NCBI GenBank assembly: GCA_022560215.1
Contig: JADFTO010000080.1
Location: forward strand, 1-10,817
DNA length: 10,817 bases
Direction of reading: 5' to 3'
Source: Pseudomonadota bacterium
Lineage (GTDB): Bacteria; Pseudomonadota; Alphaproteobacteria; Rhodospirillales; 2-02-FULL-58-16
A program made the translations under genes and the position numbers. Of the stretch, positions 8,207 to 10,817 are shown piece after piece (the first letter of the stretch is position 1; every line of letters starts with the position of its first letter). The notes beneath the pieces are model-generated. The model ran no database searches, was not told the DNA's origin, and was given only the letters and a program-made list of their open reading frames with translations.

Positions 8207-9232
8207 TCAGGCCTCCGGAGCATGGGGGCAAAGCCGGAAGGGAGCCGGACACAGGCCCCCGGGCCGCCCGCAGGCGTGGGCCTGGCCGCCGCTCCGCGCC
8301 GCTTCCACCAGCTCGGCCAAGCCGCCGATGAAGTCCTCGCCCGCGCCCACCACGGGCACCCGGACATAGGCCGGGATACCCAACTCCTCCGCCCTCGCCC
8401 GATATACCATGTCCAGCTCCACCAGGGTTTCGGAATGTTCCGAGACGAAGGTGATGGGAACCACGACGACGGGCACCTTGTCCTTGCCCGCGCGTTTCAG
8501 TTCGTCGCCGATCCCGGGTCCGATCCATTTCAGCGGCCCTACCCGGCTCTGGTAGCAGACGGTCCAGTCCGCCAGGAACAAGGTGCCCGCGATCGCCGCC
8601 GCCGTCCGTTCCACCTGCCACTGATAGGGATCGCCACGGCGGATGGTCCGCTCGGGCAGGCCGTGGGCGGAGAAAAGCACCCTCGGCCCGATTCCGCCTC
8701 CCTTGACCTCGACCTCCCCGATTGCTGCTCGCAGCAACTCCGCGTGGGCCCGGATCAAGTCCGGATGCTCGGGGTAACAGCAGACCGCGGAGGTGACGGC
8801 CCCGATCCCGGCCGCGGCTTTTCGCCAGGCCGCCAGGGAGGACCCCGTAGTGAGCGACGAGAACTGGGGATAAAGGGGCAACAGGACGACCTGGTCGGGA
8901 TCGAAGGCGCGGACCTCGGCCGCGGTCTCGTCGGTCATCGGGTGCCAGTAGCGCATGGCGATGAACACCCGGGCCTCGCCGCCCAGTCTTTTCTCCAAGG
9001 CCGCCGCCTGGGCCCGGGACTCTTCGAGAAGGGGCGATGAGCCGCCGATTCTATCGTAGATGGACCTGGCCTTGGCCAGGCGCCGGCGGGAAATCAATCT
9101 GGCCAAGATGCGGCGTGGGAATCCAGGCAGTCCGATGATGGCGGGATCGTTGAACAGATTGAAGAGAAACGGCTCGATGGCCTCGGGCCGGTCCGGACCG
9201 CCCAGGTTGAACAGGACGACGGCCAGTTTCAC
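8207..9232 (-). CDS. hemH: ferrochelatase HemH
   Basis: Ferrochelatase inserts ferrous iron into protoporphyrin IX, the last step of protohaem synthesis, at or near the inner membrane. The chosen GTG at 9232 gives the canonical VKLAVVLFNLGGPDRPEAIEPF start and a 341-residue protein. The open frame continues upstream through hemE, but that part is antisense-like noise in the overlapping gene. The GTG overlaps the hemE stop as GTGA, so translation is coupled. Visible motifs are MRYWHPMTDE (93-102), LPLYPQFSSLTTGSS (118-132), SAHGLP (188-193) with metal-binding His190, QSRVGPLKWIGP (228-239) and TFVSEHSETLVELD (261-274) with the catalytic Glu/His cluster. The tail is Cys-rich (Cys321, 328 and 335), with a CysCys pair at 151-152. 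This hints at, but does not prove, a [2Fe-2S] cluster like those described in some alphaproteobacterial and vertebrate ferrochelatases. Confidence 0.97.
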   Translation of the reverse strand: MKLAVVLFNLGGPDRPEAIEPFLFNLFNDPAIIGLPGFPRRILARLISRRRLAKARSIYDRIGGSSPLLEESRAQAAALEKRLGGEARVFIAMRYWHPMTDETAAEVRAFDPDQVVLLPLYPQFSSLTTGSSLAAWRKAAAGIGAVTSAVCCYPEHPDLIRAHAELLRAAIGEVEVKGGGIGPRVLFSAHGLPERTIRRGDPYQWQVERTAAAIAGTLFLADWTVCYQSRVGPLKWIGPGIGDELKRAGKDKVPVVVVPITFVSEHSETLVELDMVYRARAEELGIPAYVRVPVVGAGEDFIGGLAELVEAARSGGQAHACGRPGGLCPAPFRLCPHAPEA

Positions 9233-10263
9233 GCGCCGTTCCAGTCCCGGATGCGACGGGCAAGCCGAGCCACGTGATCGGGCGGCGTCTCGGGCAACAC
9301 GCCGTGGCCCAGGTTGAAGATAAACGGATTCCCGGAGAGAGTTTCCAGGATTCGCGCCGTTTGCTCGTCCAGCGCCCGGCCCCCGGCGACCAGGACCCGG
9401 TTGTCCAGATTGCCCTGCACGGTACAAACGGGCTGCAAGCTGTCCCTGATCCACTCCAAGGGGACGGTGCTGTCGACGCCGACGCCGTCGACGCCCGTTT
9501 CCCGAGCGTAATCGAGATAAAGTTCCCCGGCGCCCCGGGGAAAGCCGATTACCGGAACACCGGGACAGGCCTGGCGGAATCGCCGGACGATAACCGCCGT
9601 CGGTCGAATTACCCACTCAAGGACCTGCTTTTTGTCGAGTACCCCGGCCCAGCTGTCAAAAAGCTGAATGACTTCCGCCCCGTTTTTCGCTTGATTGATC
9701 ATGTGGGAGACGATCCCTTCCACCAACAGATCGATAACCTTGCGGAATTCCCCCGGTGTCTCGCTCGCCCAAGACTTGACCCGTCCGCAATCGGTTTTTC
9801 CCCGTCCTTCGACCAAGTAGACGGCGAGCGTCCAGGGGGCGCCGACGAATCCGATCAATGCGGTTTCCGGCGGCAGTTCACGGGACAGACGGCGCAGGGT
9901 TTCGTAAACCGGATCCAGATATTCTGGAATCCGTTCGGGGCCAAGACCATCCAAGTCGCCCAGGGAACGAACCGGCTCCAGGATCGGTCCTTCCCCTTCC
10001 CGGAACCCGACGCTTCGACCGAGGGCGTCCAGCACCACGACGATATCGCTGAACAGGATGGCGCCGTCCATTCCAAAGCGCCTGAGGGGTTGCAAGGTCG
10101 CCTCCACCGCCAAGTCAGGGGTGTAACAGAATTCCAGGAAATCGGCGGCTTTCTGCCGCAGTTTCCGGTATTCCGGCAGGTAACGGCCGGCTTGGCGCAT
10201 GAGCCAGAACGGCGGCCTGGAAAGGGTCTCGCCGCCAAGGGCCGAAAGAAGAGGCTTCGTCAT
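9229..10263 (-). CDS. hemE: uroporphyrinogen decarboxylase HemE
   Basis: HemE is a cytosolic, cofactor-free enzyme that removes four carboxyl groups from uroporphyrinogen III to give coproporphyrinogen III. The 344 residues are normal for the family. Signature 1 is RPPFWLMRQAGRYLPEYR (16-33), with substrate-binding Arg23 and Arg27. The catalytic Asp is Asp73 in FSDI. Further motifs are GAPWTLAVYLVEG (141-153), FDSWAG (202-207), GFPRGAGELY and HGVLPETP (320-327). One motif usually reading GNLDP is GNLDN here (284-288), a mild deviation. It is the first gene of the apparent hemE-hemH-hemJ operon. The hemH GTG overlaps its TGA. No strong Shine-Dalgarno precedes the ATG at 10263. Upstream lies the 411-bp candidate oriC, so its promoter is probably inside the origin region, as reported for Caulobacter. 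Confidence 0.98.
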   Translation of the reverse strand: MTKPLLSALGGETLSRPPFWLMRQAGRYLPEYRKLRQKAADFLEFCYTPDLAVEATLQPLRRFGMDGAILFSDIVVVLDALGRSVGFREGEGPILEPVRSLGDLDGLGPERIPEYLDPVYETLRRLSRELPPETALIGFVGAPWTLAVYLVEGRGKTDCGRVKSWASETPGEFRKVIDLLVEGIVSHMINQAKNGAEVIQLFDSWAGVLDKKQVLEWVIRPTAVIVRRFRQACPGVPVIGFPRGAGELYLDYARETGVDGVGVDSTVPLEWIRDSLQPVCTVQGNLDNRVLVAGGRALDEQTARILETLSGNPFIFNLGHGVLPETPPDHVARLARRIRDWNGA

Positions 10264-10351
10264 CGGATCGGTGCCTGTGATGCAAGGTCAGAGGTTGCTC
10301 TTCTCAAACACTATATCTATTTAGAGACAAGGTTGTAGTTGTAGTAGGGCG

Positions 10352-10360
10352 TGTGAATCA
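10352..10360 (-). promoter_or_regulatory. DnaA-box-like nonamer
   Basis: The minus strand reads TGATTCACA, one mismatch from TTATNCACA. It also has one mismatch from TGATCCACA, the strong Caulobacter-type box recalled for Cori. Confidence 0.35.
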
Positions 10361-10429
10361 TGAGGATTATAAAGAGTTCACAAGCTATTTGGATTGTCCG
10401 GGATATCCGGGAGGCGAATCCTTGGATGG

Positions 10430-10438
10430 TGGGGAAAA
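10430..10438 (-). promoter_or_regulatory. DnaA-box-like nonamer (TTWTNCCCA form)
   Basis: The minus strand reads TTTTCCCCA, one mismatch from TTWTNCACA. It shares the CCCA ending with two other candidate boxes in this gap. Confidence 0.3.
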
Positions 10439-10480
10439 GATGTTGAAATCCTGTTTCAAACCTTGATAGAAACTCGACCG

Positions 10481-10489
10481 TGGGCATAA
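10481..10489 (-). promoter_or_regulatory. DnaA-box-like nonamer (TTWTNCCCA form)
   Basis: The minus strand reads TTATGCCCA, one mismatch from TTATNCACA at the same position as its sister sites. Confidence 0.3.
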
Positions 10490-10534
10490 ATCTAAAGACG
10501 GGTAAAAGGAGGAAAACAAGGGAACGAAATCCAT

Positions 10535-10564
10535 TTATCCGGATATAACAGAAGCCATGGATAA
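10535..10564. promoter_or_regulatory. pair of weak, oppositely oriented DnaA-box-like nonamers
   Basis: TTATCCGGA (10535-10543, plus) and TTATCCATG (10556-10564, minus) each match TTATCCACA at 7 of 9 positions, including the first six bases. They face each other across 12 bp. Confidence 0.28.
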
Positions 10565-10644
10565 AGTTTTACAAGCGGGATGACTGAGTGTATGGACTGC
10601 GAACGAAAGGGGACGGCGGGTGACATCCCTTGCTCAAGGACCTG

Positions 10645-10653
10645 TTATCCCCA
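10645..10653 (+). promoter_or_regulatory. DnaA-box-like nonamer TTATCCCCA
   Basis: This nonamer matches the consensus TTATCCACA at 8 of 9 positions and lies 22 bp before the DUF299 start codon. It is the best candidate DnaA box in the gap. Confidence 0.45.
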
Positions 10654-10674
10654 GTTTGTCCTAAAACTTCCACC

Positions 10675-10817
10675 ATGAAGTCATTTCATTTACATCTGAT
10701 ATCGGATTCGACGGGCGAGACCGTCAGCTTAGTGGCCCGCGCCACTCTGGCCCAGTTCAAGGACGTGGAGACAAATGAACACGTCTGGGCCATGATCCGC
10801 AACCAAAGCCAGCTTGA
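10675..10817 (+). CDS. PPDK/PEP-synthase regulatory kinase-phosphorylase (DUF299), N-terminal 47 codons
   Basis: This family is a bifunctional ADP-dependent protein kinase and phosphate-dependent phosphorylase. It switches pyruvate phosphate dikinase or PEP synthase off and on by acting on a threonine near the catalytic histidine. Only the start is in the window, and the gene runs off the right edge. The ATG at 10675 opens MKSFHLHLISDSTGETV, followed by VARATLAQF and EHVWAMIRNQSQL, the characteristic N-terminal signature. The kinase P-loop would be downstream and cannot be checked. No obvious Shine-Dalgarno is present. In alphaproteobacteria this gene stands next to oriC and is usually followed by maf, aroE, coaE and dnaQ, which supports the origin call. 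Which of the two target enzymes it regulates cannot be told from this fragment. Confidence 0.93.
   Translation, partial: MKSFHLHLISDSTGETVSLVARATLAQFKDVETNEHVWAMIRNQSQL

Larger units (their letters stand above)
10264..10674. other. oriC: candidate chromosomal replication origin (oriC)
   Basis: This 411-bp gene-free gap lies between divergent hemE and the DUF299 gene, the same junction that holds the origin in Caulobacter crescentus and was proposed for Rickettsia. It is clearly AT-richer than its surroundings. It contains several DnaA-box-like nonamers, AT-rich runs (10306-10345 and 10485-10520) that could unwind, and small palindromes: GGATATCC (10401-10408), TTGAAA-N5-TTTCAA (10443-10459) and TATCCGGATA (10536-10545). 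No perfect TTATCCACA and no TTAA-N7-TTAA (CtrA) sites were found. The call rests mainly on synteny and position. Confidence 0.62.

Noticed and set aside
9233..9616. Upstream extension of the hemH frame to an ATG at 9616
   Set aside because: This part overlaps hemE out of frame and has no ferrochelatase similarity. The GTG at 9232 gives the canonical N-terminus and a GTGA overlap.
10264..10674. CtrA sites (TTAA-N7-TTAA) in the candidate origin
   Set aside because: No TTAA tetramer was found in the gap, so Caulobacter-style CtrA control is not supported.

Overview
The window looks like the origin-proximal chromosome of a GC-rich alphaproteobacterium, most likely Rhodospirillales. The evidence is gene order and protein signatures. 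hemE, hemH, hemJ, rho, mnmE and mnmG all lie on the minus strand. Reading away from hemE on the plus strand is a gene for the PPDK/PEP-synthase regulatory kinase/phosphorylase (DUF299). This order recurs around the Caulobacter and Rickettsia replication origins, where oriC lies between hemE and that neighbour.

Layout, left to right. (1) 1-830, minus: the first ~250 codons of mnmG. The reading frame then leaves the family and runs into nested inverted repeats at 13-48. (2) 947-962: a near-perfect ParB site (parS) directly against the mnmE stop codon. (3) 963-2297, minus: complete mnmE. (4) 2298-2581: a GC-rich, strongly palindromic gap between divergent genes. (5) 2582-6062, plus: three genes (YyaL/DUF255 thioredoxin-like protein, Ogt-type alkylguanine methyltransferase, quinone oxidoreductase) inserted between rho and mnmE, which are usually neighbours. 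(6) 6063-6230: a compact array of five hairpins between convergent qor and rho. (7) 6231-7487, minus: rho. It is preceded by a leader that carries a perfect 16-bp palindrome. (8) 7724-10263, minus: the haem operon hemE-hemH-hemJ, encoding uroporphyrinogen decarboxylase, ferrochelatase and the HemJ-type protoporphyrinogen oxidase. (9) 10264-10674: a 411-bp AT-richer gap with several DnaA-box-like nonamers, the best oriC candidate. (10) 10675 to the end, plus: the first 47 codons of the DUF299 regulator.

HemE, HemJ and HemH carry out late and terminal haem steps (coproporphyrinogen formation, protoporphyrinogen oxidation, iron insertion). MnmE and MnmG together modify the wobble uridine of several tRNAs. 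The oriC candidate and parS lie about 9.5 kb apart, as expected for an alphaproteobacterial origin/segregation domain. Points worth a second look are the oriC candidate and its TTWTNCCCA-type boxes, the broken mnmG end, the hairpin array, and the rho-leader palindrome. No wholly new multi-gene system is visible.
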